Part shown: in pieces, positions 53,961 to 62,540 of the stretch
How the letters are laid out: every line of letters starts with the position of its first letter
Numbering within the stretch: the stretch's first letter is position 1
Source: Megasphaera_A sueciensis
GTDB lineage: Bacteria > Bacillota > Negativicutes > Veillonellales > Megasphaeraceae
Direction: 5' to 3'
Assembly: GCF_050219315.1 (NCBI RefSeq)
Contig: NZ_CP116939.1
Location: forward strand, 2,294,001-2,358,000
Length of the DNA stretch: 64,000 nucleotides
Program-made: the position numbers and the translations under genes
Notes under the pieces: model-generated
Told to the model about the DNA's origin: nothing
Seen by the model: the letters and a program-made list of their open reading frames with translations, nothing else
Databases searched by the model: none

Positions 53961-54726
53961 TATTGGAAATGCATTTAAAAATGGAAAAGCGTTTATTGGT
54001 TTTTTAACAGGCGGCGACCCATCTATTGAAAAAAGCTGTGAATTTATTTTAACCATGGAAAAAGGGGGAGCTGATTTGATAGAAATAGGAATTCCTTTTT
54101 CTGATCCCATTGCAGAGGGTCCCGTCATTCAAGAAGCAAATATCCGGGCACTGAAAGGGCATACGAGGTTGGAAGATATTTTTCGCTTAGTTTCCATGGT
54201 ACGTAAAAAAACACAAATTCCCCTTGTCTTTTTGACTTATTTTAATCCTGTCTTCACGTATGGAATAGAAAAATTTTTTGCTGCATGTGCGAAGATCGGT
54301 GTAGATGGCATCATTATACCGGATCTCCCTTATGAAGAGCGCCGGGAAATATCTGAAACAACTCATAGATATGGCATTGATATCATTTCTATGATTGCAC
54401 CCACCTCAAAAGATCGCATCAAAGAAATTGCAGCTGTTGGAGAAGGGTTTCTTTATATCGTATCATCTTTAGGGGTTACCGGGGTGCGCAAGGAAATTGC
54501 GACGGATTTAGAAGAAATTATTCATATTGTCAGAACAGAGACCCACACGCCGGCTGCGGTTGGTTTTGGTATTAATACACCGCAGCAAGTTGCAGACATA
54601 TCAGCATATGCAGATGGAATTATCGTTGGCAGTGCTATTGTTAGTATTATTGCCAAACAGGGAGATAATGCGGCGCCTTATATTTATGACTATGTGAAAA
54701 CCATGAAGAAATCTATGAAAAATTGA
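53953..54726 (+). CDS. trpA: Tryptophan synthase alpha chain
   Basis: Cleaves indole-glycerol-phosphate to indole, passing it to TrpB. The 257-residue barrel has FIGFLTGGDPSIEKSCEFI, GADLIEIGIPFSDPIAEGPV (catalytic Glu and Asp), FLTYFNPVFTYG, GIIIPDLPYEERRE, MIAPTSKDRI and SSLGVTGVRKEI. Start at 53953 chosen for GGGAGGA nine bases ahead; the longer frame from 53923 starts inside trpB. Last gene of the operon, followed by a terminator. Confidence 0.97.
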   Translation: MSNIGNAFKNGKAFIGFLTGGDPSIEKSCEFILTMEKGGADLIEIGIPFSDPIAEGPVIQEANIRALKGHTRLEDIFRLVSMVRKKTQIPLVFLTYFNPVFTYGIEKFFAACAKIGVDGIIIPDLPYEERREISETTHRYGIDIISMIAPTSKDRIKEIAAVGEGFLYIVSSLGVTGVRKEIATDLEEIIHIVRTETHTPAAVGFGINTPQQVADISAYADGIIVGSAIVSIIAKQGDNAAPYIYDYVKTMKKSMKN

Positions 54727-54792
54727 AAAACATGAATAATTGGCATAAAGTATAAATTGCCGTATTTTTACCGAAATTACGTAAAAACAAAT

Positions 54793-54828
54793 AAAGACTG
54801 CCTATTTAGACAGTCTTTGTTTGTTTTT
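54793..54828 (+). terminator. trp operon terminator
   Basis: aaagactg (54793-54800) and cagtcttt (54811-54818) with a gtttgttttt tail; the convergent cupin gene ends nine bases beyond. Confidence 0.8.
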
Positions 54829-54836
54829 ACTTTCTG

Positions 54837-55163
54837 TTAATCAAAAATTATCAAAGCCATAAAAACAAGATCTTCCGTTCCTTTGTTTTCAATTCCGTGT
54901 CCCATGCCATGGGAAGTAAAAGTAACATCACCAGCGGTAATCGTGCGTGTTATGCCATTATCATCATATACGCCTTTTCCTTGAAGAATATAGTAGGTTT
55001 CGCTTTCTCCCTGATGTTCATGATAGCCTAGAGAATTACCAGGAGTAATTGTTACTTCTGCGTATAAACCGCATTTTTCGTTCAGCTGCTTTGCATCGAG
55101 AAGCTGTTTTACTGTAATATATCCTTTACCGCCCGAAGCATGTTCTTTCTGTATTATTTTCAT
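54837..55163 (-). CDS. Small cupin protein (second of a tandem pair)
   Basis: A 108-residue single-domain cupin with metal-binding motif 1 as YHEHQGESETYYILQGKG and a second motif region GDVTFTSHGMGHGIENKGTED, giving the usual 3-His/1-Glu metal set. It closely resembles the gene just upstream (55196-55522) in length and motif spacing, so the pair is a recent or maintained tandem duplication. Function unknown; such cupins often act as isomerases, binding proteins or sensors for small metabolites. The two genes are 32 bp apart and likely co-transcribed. Confidence 0.85.
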   Translation of the reverse strand: MKIIQKEHASGGKGYITVKQLLDAKQLNEKCGLYAEVTITPGNSLGYHEHQGESETYYILQGKGVYDDNGITRTITAGDVTFTSHGMGHGIENKGTEDLVFMALIIFD

Positions 55164-55195
55164 GGATACCCTCTTTTATTAAATTCAGGACTAGT

Positions 55196-55522
55196 TCAAT
55201 CGTAAATGATTAAAGCCATAAGTACCAGATTGGCAGAGCCTCTGTTGATCAAGCTGTGACCGATATCTGATGGGGTATAGGTGACATCCCCCTTTTTTAT
55301 GATTCGAACTGTTCCGTTATCATTAAATTCACCCTCGCCGGATAAAATATAAAACGTTTCGGCATCTCCGTGGTGAACATGATAGCCGATTTCGCAACCC
55401 GGTTCCAGCGTTACTTCGGCATAAACCCGGCATTTTTCGTTCAGTTGTTCATTTGTAAGCAAATGCTTGAAGATTACATGACCGGCGCCGTCAAAAAAAT
55501 GTTCTTTCTTTATAATTTCCAT
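55196..55522 (-). CDS. Small cupin protein (first of a tandem pair)
   Basis: A 108-residue single-domain cupin: YHVHHGDAETFYILSGEGEF (motif 1, with His-x-His and Glu) and GDVTYTPSDIGHSLINRGSAN (motif 2). It is the upstream member of a tandem pair sharing about half of residues by eye, both starting with EIIKKEH or KIIQKEH. It shares no operon with LarA, which lies beyond an 82-bp gap on the same strand. No function can be assigned. Confidence 0.85.
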   Translation of the reverse strand: MEIIKKEHFFDGAGHVIFKHLLTNEQLNEKCRVYAEVTLEPGCEIGYHVHHGDAETFYILSGEGEFNDNGTVRIIKKGDVTYTPSDIGHSLINRGSANLVLMALIIYD

Positions 55523-55604
55523 GAAATCAACTCCTCAGTGTAAAATTTAATATACTTATTTTACCACAAATAGTGATTGCAGGATACTAGCCGATCGTTT
55601 GGGT

Positions 55605-56906
55605 TTATTGTGCGAGGGTAGGAACTACTGTTGTACAATGTGTCATAATATTAATGGTATAATCGTTATTTTTTTGTTCTTCAAGTTTTTTCTGTGCCAG
55701 AAGCCAAGCCTCTTTTACTGTCGCAGCAGGAATTTGTCCGGTGCGCCGTATATCTTCGAAGTTTTCTGGACGAGTTACCAGAATTACAGTACAACGATGA
55801 CATAGACAGAATAAATTATAAGCGACAAAAAATGGAATAGTAAATTCAGCACGCAATGCTTTTTCCATCTCTTCCATTGTGTCAAAACGAAAACTATCCA
55901 TGTATGCAGGCGGTTCTTTTATATCCCGGGCTTCCATGATGGCAATTACAATGCCGCCGTCTTTGACGGCCATTTCAGCAGGATCATAGCATTTGCTGCC
56001 TTGATACAAACTTACATCTTTTGGATATCCACCGGCACAGGCAAATACGACATCTGTTTTTTGCTTCATGGGAACCTGCTGGATGCGGTGTACTTCCTTT
56101 GTGCCCTCTAACCAAGCATCATACCAGTCGCCTCCGACCATACGGCAGATCTCACCTTCGGCATTGATGATGGAATGGACAAGAAAACAAGGATTAATTT
56201 TTGCGCAGGCTTCAATCATATCATCATTCAATGGATTATGGTCTAGTAAGGTCGGACGAGTAAGCGGATTGACACCTTCGCCAAGTTGGGGAGCCAAGGC
56301 GTGACAATGATTACATTGGATAGTTTTATAACCGGAGACTCCAGGAAGGATGAGTTTGCGGCCACCGCCATAACCAGCAAATAAATGTACGGTAATACCG
56401 TCTACAATGATGACTTTATCAGCATCGACGACATGTTTATTAATGAAAAGCGGTGTACCTATTTTTGTTTTTCCCAAATCTACCAACGTAGGATCGTTAC
56501 AGTCATGCTGGTACATTTTAATACGCCGGCACACTTCTTCACCGCAAACCTTGATATTTTCTTCCGGCGTATGAGCGCGATGAGAACCTTGCGCAAATAC
56601 AATGCAGATATCTGTATCGGGAATGCCGGCTAAGTTTAGTTCATTGATAATATATATTAAAAATTTATTTGATTGGTTCCAGATGCGGGTACAATCCGCG
56701 ACGACAAGACAAACCGAATCTCCTGGTGTTACTTTTTTTTGCAAAGGTTCACTACCTATCGGATTGCGCATACAGTCGATAGTGGCCGTTTTGATATCAA
56801 CGGCCGGGACACTTTTTCCTTCCATGACGTCGGAAATGTGTTCTTCCGGCAAACATACCTTTTGAAAGGTATCTCCGATACCAAATGTAAATTCTCTTAA
56901 AGACAT
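55605..56906 (-). CDS. larA: Lactate racemase LarA-type enzyme (nickel-pincer)
   Basis: The 433-residue product is a member of the LarA family, which interconverts D- and L-lactate or related 2-hydroxy acids with the nickel pyridinium-dithiodicarboxylate cofactor. Landmarks are SVCLVVADCTRIW, FAQGSHRAHTPEEN (first catalytic His), ITVHLFAGYGGGRKLILPGV (second His and the cofactor-binding Lys) and TIQCNHCHA. The C-terminal domain has ACAGGYPKDVSLYQGSKC. LarB, LarC and LarE, which build the cofactor, are not next to it. Because many LarA homologues act on other 2-hydroxy acids, racemization of lactate is likely but not certain. Co-directional with the AmmeMemoRadiSam genes but 130 bp downstream of them. 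Confidence 0.9.
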   Translation of the reverse strand: MSLREFTFGIGDTFQKVCLPEEHISDVMEGKSVPAVDIKTATIDCMRNPIGSEPLQKKVTPGDSVCLVVADCTRIWNQSNKFLIYIINELNLAGIPDTDICIVFAQGSHRAHTPEENIKVCGEEVCRRIKMYQHDCNDPTLVDLGKTKIGTPLFINKHVVDADKVIIVDGITVHLFAGYGGGRKLILPGVSGYKTIQCNHCHALAPQLGEGVNPLTRPTLLDHNPLNDDMIEACAKINPCFLVHSIINAEGEICRMVGGDWYDAWLEGTKEVHRIQQVPMKQKTDVVFACAGGYPKDVSLYQGSKCYDPAEMAVKDGGIVIAIMEARDIKEPPAYMDSFRFDTMEEMEKALRAEFTIPFFVAYNLFCLCHRCTVILVTRPENFEDIRRTGQIPAATVKEAWLLAQKKLEEQKNNDYTINIMTHCTTVVPTLAQ

Positions 56907-57036
56907 TTTCCATCATCTCTTCCTTTTAAAGTATTAGCACATATTATAACGCTATTTACTCGGATTTTACAGAGGACAGAAAATGGTATATCGTTTAACG
57001 AGTATACGACTTAAGTATAATGAAATTTTGTTTTTC

Positions 57037-57912
57037 TTATACTTGATCTAAATCGTCATCAGGGACATTTCCAATGTATACATAGTCAAGCCATTTTTTG
57101 GCGGCCGCCGCACCGCTGCGCAACGTAGAAATGGGTGTGGCGGGAAGACTCATTTTATACTGTGGGAAGTATCGTGTCAAGTGAAAAGGAATTTGGGAAT
57201 CAATTTTTGAGAGCCAATGCGCTGTTTTTTCTATTTCTTCGATTCCATCGTTCTCGCCGGGGATGAGCAGAGTTGTTACTTCTACATGCGCAGCGGCGGC
57301 AGCTAGTACAATGGTACGTTTAACGGGAGAAAGTGTACCATTGCAGCGGCGAAGATAAAAATTTTCATCAAAAGACTTTATATCAATGTTCCAGGCGTCT
57401 ATCAAAGGGAGAAGTTCTCGCAGGGGAGCTTCTTCTATAAAACCGTTTGTAACAACAACATTATACAATCCGGCTTTATGGACAAGCGGCGCTGTCTGAC
57501 GGAGAAATTCATACCATATGATAGGCTCATTATAGGTGTATGCAATACCAATATTTCCTCGTTCTTTCAGTTGTATAGCTAAATGCACGGCATCTTGCGG
57601 AGATATTTCTTCATAAGACGGCGTATCTTGCGATATCTGCCAATTTTGACAAAAAGAGCAATGAAAGTTACAGCCCCATGAGCCCAATGATAGAATGAAG
57701 CTGCCGGGATGAAAGCGCTGCAGCGGTTTCTTTTCAATGGAATCGAGAGCTATAGATGTGCATTGTCCATAGTTTAATGCCAGAAGTATCCCCGCATCAT
57801 TGTAACGTGTGTGGCAGCGCCCGCAATGTCCGGGAAGGATAAGGCAATGATGAGGACAAAGTTTGCAGTATATAGCTTTGGTCGGTCTTTTTTCATAATA
57901 TAACGCTTCCAT
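57037..57912 (-). CDS. AmmeMemoRadiSam system radical SAM enzyme
   Basis: The 291-residue product matches the radical SAM member of the AmmeMemoRadiSam set: an N-terminal zinc-type cysteine region CKLCPHHCLILPGHCGRCHT, then the SAM cluster motif GCNFHCSFCQNWQISQ (CX3CX2C) near residue 83, AYTYNEPIIWYEF and VVVTNGFIEEAPL, IDAWNIDIKSF. Such proteins are relatives of pyruvate formate-lyase activases. The ATG at 57912 has AGAGGCG six bases upstream; an in-frame TTG two codons earlier has no proper spacing. It begins 11 bp after the Memo-AMMECR1 fusion, which is its standard partner. Confidence 0.93.
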   Translation of the reverse strand: MEALYYEKRPTKAIYCKLCPHHCLILPGHCGRCHTRYNDAGILLALNYGQCTSIALDSIEKKPLQRFHPGSFILSLGSWGCNFHCSFCQNWQISQDTPSYEEISPQDAVHLAIQLKERGNIGIAYTYNEPIIWYEFLRQTAPLVHKAGLYNVVVTNGFIEEAPLRELLPLIDAWNIDIKSFDENFYLRRCNGTLSPVKRTIVLAAAAAHVEVTTLLIPGENDGIEEIEKTAHWLSKIDSQIPFHLTRYFPQYKMSLPATPISTLRSGAAAAKKWLDYVYIGNVPDDDLDQV

Positions 57913-57923
57913 GATCAACGCCT

Positions 57924-59285
57924 CTACTCATAACGGGTTACGGTAAACCGATATAAATCAGGGTGAACGGCTGCAGGGATATGGGCTTTTTGCTTTGCGA
58001 TGGCAATTTGTTGTTCTACCGTATCAATTCCTTCTAAATTAGGCAGCAGCAGTCCGGTGTTAGCATGACTCATGACGATGACTCCGTATTTTTTGGGATC
58101 AAGTTGTGCGGAAGATGATATAGCTTCAGGGATGCCAAGGACATCAACGGAAATAGTAATATCCTTCAGTTCGTTTAATTCTACAGGATAAAAGCGGGGA
58201 TCACGGACAGCAGCAGCTACCGCGTTGTGAATGATTTCGGCTGCTTCCGTAAGCTGTATGGGGAGATATGTTCCGATACAGCCTCGCAGTTCCCCTTGCT
58301 TTTTCAGAGATACAAACACGCCTGATTTTTCAGTCAATTCTTCGGGAAGTGAAGAAGGCGTAGATAATATGGCATGATGGGATAAGTAATATTCTATACT
58401 TCGCCGGGCCAGTTGTATGCGGATATCTTTTTCTGCGACTGGTTTTTGCGGAGCCCTGTTTTCGTTTAAATATAAGGCAACACCATAGCCGACACCAAAC
58501 GGACCTTCATAAGAATATACCGGCATATGAGATTGAAAACTGCACAGTATTCCAAATAAAAAATAAACAGATGGAAGACCGCACATGCCAGCTTCTTCGA
58601 TGAGAGAATCAGGCATAGAACGCAGCAACGTAATATCTTGTTTTTTTAAGGAGTCCATGACGGTATTGTCGAATACGGCTCCTTGAGGAGTATATCCATT
58701 AGGCGAATGAGGCAATAAACGATGTGATAAATCTCCGGAAGCAATTACGGCAATACGGCGGCCTATTTTTCCAGCGGCTTTCATGACAATATCACCCAGG
58801 GTTGTCATCATATTATAATGATAAAAACAAGGTGAAAGTAAAACGATGGAACCTTGAAAGCCTGCTTTTTGCAAATAATACATAGGGACAAAGGTACCCT
58901 GATCAATGGAAATAGAATAACCATAACGGTCGCCCCAGTCTTTTTGATTAAGTTGATGCAAGGGCAAGGTTTTGTTTGTTTCATAGATAATTTCATTGGC
59001 AAGTGTCATATCCGTGTTAAGAGACATAGATAATTCGGGAAATCCGAATTTTCCTAAGTTGCCGCATAGGGTAGGCTCTGTAAAAATGGCGGCACCATCA
59101 CTGAAGATATAATTATGCGGTGACATAATGATGATTGTTTCAGGATGTTGTTCGATAATCAGCTGAGAAGCATGGGAAACAGCTTGGACAGTAGCTTTTA
59201 TTTTATCCAGCTCATCCTGTCCGATTTCTGGCAGCATAATGGGGGGATGGGGAAATAATGCAGCACCGATACACGTTGATTTCAT
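57924..59285 (-). CDS. AmmeMemoRadiSam system fusion: Memo (LigB-like) plus AMMECR1 domains
   Basis: The 453-residue protein fuses two of the three modules. Residues about 1-265 are a Memo/class III extradiol-dioxygenase-like fold: GAALFPHPPIMLPEIGQDEL, IIIMSPHNYIF, VIASGDLSHRLLPHSP with metal-type histidines. From about 280 an AMMECR1 domain follows: SGVFVSLKKQGELRGCIGTY (the LRGCIG signature), DPRFYPVELNELKDITISVD and GVIVMSHANTGLLLP. The start at 59285 has AGGAGG eight bases upstream. The set acts together with the radical SAM enzyme downstream; its chemistry is unknown, with proposed roles in modifying or synthesising a small molecule or protein. Confidence 0.93.
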   Translation of the reverse strand: MKSTCIGAALFPHPPIMLPEIGQDELDKIKATVQAVSHASQLIIEQHPETIIIMSPHNYIFSDGAAIFTEPTLCGNLGKFGFPELSMSLNTDMTLANEIIYETNKTLPLHQLNQKDWGDRYGYSISIDQGTFVPMYYLQKAGFQGSIVLLSPCFYHYNMMTTLGDIVMKAAGKIGRRIAVIASGDLSHRLLPHSPNGYTPQGAVFDNTVMDSLKKQDITLLRSMPDSLIEEAGMCGLPSVYFLFGILCSFQSHMPVYSYEGPFGVGYGVALYLNENRAPQKPVAEKDIRIQLARRSIEYYLSHHAILSTPSSLPEELTEKSGVFVSLKKQGELRGCIGTYLPIQLTEAAEIIHNAVAAAVRDPRFYPVELNELKDITISVDVLGIPEAISSSAQLDPKKYGVIVMSHANTGLLLPNLEGIDTVEQQIAIAKQKAHIPAAVHPDLYRFTVTRYE

Positions 59286-59400
59286 TTGTGATACCTCCTG
59301 TCTTTTACGAATTAATGGGACCATACTGTTTTTTTATTATAACATATACACATATATGATATGGGAATTAGTTAGTAATAATAAAAAAATGCAGGATATA

Positions 59401-59429
59401 TTGACAAATGCCCACGGATAGTGTACTAT
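59401..59429 (+). promoter_or_regulatory. Promoter of the PII transcript
   Basis: TTGACA at 59401-59406, 17-bp spacer, TACTAT at 59424-59429, about 320 bp before the PII start codon. Confidence 0.65.
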
Positions 59430-59435
59430 TTACTT

Positions 59436-59751
59436 GTAATTTAATACGGGCAATGAAGCCTCTGCAATGTGCTGCAGAGGCTTTTTGCGTGTTAATTACA
59501 ATATTGTGGTTTTGGCGGCTGCCTGAAATATAGGGAGACAACAAACTATCATTGGGGGATGATATCTTTGTTGTTATTTCGACAGCTAAGTATGGCTACA
59601 AGATTATTCTATCATTGTTCGGATGCTTGCTTGGAGTCGGTGGAATGGTATGGTTGAGCGGATGAAAAAATACCATTCCCGGACCGCCTCCTTGAATTGT
59701 TTGATATCTACCTGTTAGGGGACGGGATATATACGACGGGAGATTGTGTGA
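59436..59751 (+). promoter_or_regulatory. Structured leader ahead of the PII gene, with early terminator
   Basis: About 20 nt after the expected start site a 10-bp hairpin (59457-59466 with 59473-59482, agcctctgca and its complement) is followed by TTTTT: a full intrinsic terminator. Two more hairpins follow: an imperfect one around 59539-59576 (acaacaaactatcat with atgatat...ttgttgt) and a perfect 10-bp one at 59642-59651 with 59670-59679 (ggaatggtat). No known riboswitch was recognised. Alternatively the first 50 nt are a separate short RNA. Confidence 0.5.
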
Positions 59752-60177
59752 ATGAAAGAATTATTAAAGGTTGTAATTATAACTCGTGCCGAAAAGCTTA
59801 CAGATTTAAAGGAAGCCATGGATGAGCTTCGTGTACCGGGAATGACAGTAACCCAAGTGTATGGATGCGGTATTTCCCGGGGATATACGGAATTTTATCG
59901 GGATACACAAATTTCACTTAATTTATTGCCGAAAATAAAAGTAGAAATCATAGTGGGAGATGTTCCCGTGCGAAAAATTATGGAAGCAGCTCGTAAAGCT
60001 TGTTATACAGGCCATATAGGTGATGGCAAGATTTTTGTGGAATCGGTGTTGAATGTTATGCGGATCCGGACCGGTGAAGAAGGACTGGCAGCATTGATTG
60101 ATACAGATGGGGAAGTTGATTTGGTAGATGATATTATTAGTGATAAATATATATACCATATCACGGATGACATATAG
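59752..60177 (+). CDS. PII-family nitrogen regulatory protein
   Basis: The 141-residue product has the PII fold signature: VPGMTVTQVYGCGISRGYTE with the T-loop (GYTEFYRD, Tyr at the uridylylation position), KIKVEIIVGDVPVRKIMEAA, and the ATP/2-oxoglutarate-binding IGDGKIFVESVLNVMRIRTGEEGLAAL. It has about 25 extra residues at the C-terminus (IDTDGEVDLVDDIISDKYIY...), longer than the 112-residue GlnB/GlnK. No amtB is adjacent. It is preceded by a long structured leader and followed by a strong hairpin terminator, so it stands as a single transcription unit. Confidence 0.9.
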   Translation: MKELLKVVIITRAEKLTDLKEAMDELRVPGMTVTQVYGCGISRGYTEFYRDTQISLNLLPKIKVEIIVGDVPVRKIMEAARKACYTGHIGDGKIFVESVLNVMRIRTGEEGLAALIDTDGEVDLVDDIISDKYIYHITDDI

Positions 60178-60187
60178 GCGGAATGTA

Positions 60188-60241
60188 AAAATCTCTGCCA
60201 AGCATAGGGTATATATACCACTTGCTTATGCAGAGATTTTT
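60188..60241. terminator. Terminator between the PII gene and the convergent EptA-like gene
   Basis: aaaatctctgc... pairs with ...gcagagattttt around an inner AT-rich hairpin; it sits between two convergent stop codons and can act on both strands. Confidence 0.75.
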
Positions 60242-60245
60242 TGTG

Positions 60246-62048
60246 TTAGAATTCTTTGTCATCCATCAGACTGGTCTGTCCAAAGCGGGTGACGAGATCC
60301 TGCCGTTTCATTTTCCATGCGGGAGAAGCCAAACTGTAGGATGGATCGTAATTAGGCGATTGAATATTTAATATGCCGCAAATAAATTCATATTCCAAAT
60401 CATTGGTAAAAAAAGAATTTTGATGGGCTTTTAACGTATCTGCAATAACCGGGTTACGTTCTATATAGTCAGAAGATACATAACAAAACATAGGAATTCG
60501 CAATACTTTAAATCCCGTTTCATCAGGTTTTCGGCCTTCTAAAGGATCAGAGCCATGGTCAGAAAAATATACCATCGCATCTAAATTAAGATGTTCTCTG
60601 CCATAGTCAAATATTTGCGATAAAATCCAATCGGTATATAATACTGTATTATCAAAATCAGCTTCTTCATTTAATTTTCCGTCATTAAAACGCTGAAATT
60701 CAGCTGGATAGCGGTTGCGATATTCAATGTGGCTGCCCATAAGATGAAGAACGATAAAGTTATTTTCACTCGGGTTGACGCGTTGTAAAAAACCTAATAA
60801 TGCATCATCGTGACAAGATTCTTTTAAATCACGGTCAGTCCATTCGGCGTTGTCAACGGTATTAGCCACAAGGGTAATCGGAGTATCGGCGACTCCAACA
60901 GAACCTTGATTGCTAAACCAGTACGTTTTATATCCTATTTTTTTTGCCATATCAATAATAGATATAGATTCATTGAATTCTTTATTATTATAAAAATTTG
61001 ATTCAGTTAAGGCATGTTCTAAGACCGGTACTGTATACCAAACACAACTGTATACGTTATTGAATAAGGTAAATTGAGGATTGTTTTTTTCTGCCGTAAG
61101 CCACGGTGTATTTTCTACATGGCTAGAATTATACGCATTCATGAGTGTTCGTGTTTCTGATTCTCCAATAACTACAATAACGGTGTGCGGATGATCGGGT
61201 TTGTGAAGCTGAACTGCTTGCAATCCGGCAAATTTGGTATCGTGGTTTTCTGCATACAGAGAAGAGCGATTCATGTAGTCTCGCGTATCAAGAAATAAGC
61301 GGATAGGAAAACACTCTGGGAAAATTTCACTGCCTAAAGCGTAAAAAGAAGGAAAAATAATAATAAGCGACAACAGCGCGATTATTTTCGGTTTCCAAGA
61401 AAGTCTGGAGCAATGAATCCGGTGACAATTTGCTTTTGCAAACACAGATATAATGATCGCAAGTGCAATTATAATAAAAAACAATTTTGAATAACCTAGA
61501 GAATGAAAATATTCCAGCATTTCTGCCGGATTGGTTTGATAAATCAGTAATGCTCCCGAAGTAGTGATGCAAGACTGGTACAATGCATAATATACCCATT
61601 GCACAGCCGGAACCAGTAAAGTTGCCAACTGTACCAGTGTCATTAAGAAAATTCCTGTTCTTTGAGGAAGGTGCTGTTTAATGAGCATGTTGATGCAAAA
61701 AACGATAGCAAATACATAGAGACCAACATAGACATCATAGATATTATTCAAATAAATCGTATTGCTTTTGATTAATGTTGAAAAATTGAGTAAGGGTCCT
61801 GTTACGATCCAGGAAATACCAATGATGGCGGTAGGAATGACCGAGGCGATAGAGATATTCTCCCAATACAGTGCCAGCGCTAAAGTGACGGCTGCTACGG
61901 CAGGAATCAATCCAAATGTAAATTCTTTAATATTATCTTCACCCAGCCCCAAAGATATTAATAATTCCCATTGAAAACAGAGAACATAAATGACAAGAAA
62001 AATACAGAATAAATAAAAAATCCTTCGTGCAATTGTTGACCTAGGCAT
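60246..62048 (-). CDS. EptA-type phosphoethanolamine transferase (alkaline-phosphatase fold)
   Basis: A 600-residue protein with five N-terminal membrane spans (about 1-240) and a periplasmic alkaline-phosphatase-fold domain. The nucleophile region is VIVVIGESETRTLMN (Thr of ET within the GESET motif), and later TDRDLKESCHDD, VLHLMGSHIEYRNRY and VYFSDHGSDPLEG hold the metal-site His, Asp and His pair. It adds phosphoethanolamine or a related phospho group to lipid A or another envelope acceptor, consistent with the ArnT-like enzymes elsewhere in the window. Its gene ends at 60246 and is convergent with the PII gene. Confidence 0.9.
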   Translation of the reverse strand: MPRSTIARRIFYLFCIFLVIYVLCFQWELLISLGLGEDNIKEFTFGLIPAVAAVTLALALYWENISIASVIPTAIIGISWIVTGPLLNFSTLIKSNTIYLNNIYDVYVGLYVFAIVFCINMLIKQHLPQRTGIFLMTLVQLATLLVPAVQWVYYALYQSCITTSGALLIYQTNPAEMLEYFHSLGYSKLFFIIIALAIIISVFAKANCHRIHCSRLSWKPKIIALLSLIIIFPSFYALGSEIFPECFPIRLFLDTRDYMNRSSLYAENHDTKFAGLQAVQLHKPDHPHTVIVVIGESETRTLMNAYNSSHVENTPWLTAEKNNPQFTLFNNVYSCVWYTVPVLEHALTESNFYNNKEFNESISIIDMAKKIGYKTYWFSNQGSVGVADTPITLVANTVDNAEWTDRDLKESCHDDALLGFLQRVNPSENNFIVLHLMGSHIEYRNRYPAEFQRFNDGKLNEEADFDNTVLYTDWILSQIFDYGREHLNLDAMVYFSDHGSDPLEGRKPDETGFKVLRIPMFCYVSSDYIERNPVIADTLKAHQNSFFTNDLEYEFICGILNIQSPNYDPSYSLASPAWKMKRQDLVTRFGQTSLMDDKEF

Positions 62049-62178
62049 ACATCCATACCCCTTTTATTAATAAAAAATTTACATATTACTTATCTATTAT
62101 ACATCATTAATAAAAGATTACATAGTAATATATATGATTATTTTATCCGTAATTTTACAGAATTATATAAAAGCACTC

Positions 62179-62207
62179 TTGTCAAAGATAATTACGTATG
62201 GTATAAT
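62179..62207 (+). promoter_or_regulatory. Promoter of the tRNA cluster
   Basis: TTGTCA at 62179-62184, 17-bp spacer, TATAAT at 62202-62207, 43 bp before the first tRNA. Confidence 0.75.
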
Positions 62208-62250
62208 ATCCAAGTGTTCAAGCCATTAAGGCTTGATTATATAACTATGC

Positions 62251-62327
62251 GGCCTCGTGGTGTAGCGGTTTAACATGTCGCCCTGTCACGGCGAAGATCG
62301 TCGGTTCAAATCCGATCGAGGTCGCCA
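62251..62327 (+). tRNA. tRNA-Asp (anticodon GTC)
   Basis: A 77-nt cloverleaf: acceptor ggcctcg pairs with cgaggtc, discriminator G, encoded CCA; anticodon loop ccctGTCacgg; T-arm ggttcaaatcc. First of a tRNA trio. Confidence 0.95.
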
Positions 62328-62332
62328 TATTT

Positions 62333-62408
62333 GCTTAGGTAGCTCAGTCGGTAGAGCAGGGGACTGAAAATCCCCGTGTCGGCGGTTCAATTCCGTCCCT
62401 AAGCACCA
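62333..62408 (+). tRNA. tRNA-Phe (anticodon GAA)
   Basis: A 76-nt cloverleaf: acceptor gcttagg with cctaagc, discriminator A and CCA; anticodon loop actGAAaat; T-arm ggttcaattcc. Confidence 0.95.
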
Positions 62409-62415
62409 AAAACAC

Positions 62416-62501
62416 GCGGTCGTGGCGGAATGGCAGACGCGCTACTTTGAGGGGGTAGTGGGTGAAAACTCGTGCTGGTTCAAATCCAGTCGACCGCACC
62501 A
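62416..62501 (+). tRNA. tRNA-Leu (anticodon GAG)
   Basis: An 86-nt class II tRNA with a long variable arm: acceptor gcggtcg with cgaccgc, discriminator A and CCA; anticodon loop tttGAGggg; T-arm ggttcaaatcc. Confidence 0.93.
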
Positions 62502-62510
62502 TAGATGTGT

Positions 62511-62540
62511 AAAGCCAGCAATATATGCTGGCTTTTTTTG
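62511..62540 (+). terminator. Terminator of the tRNA cluster
   Basis: aaagccagca (62511-62520) and tgctggcttt (62526-62535) with a run of seven T. It ends the tRNA transcript. Confidence 0.85.
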
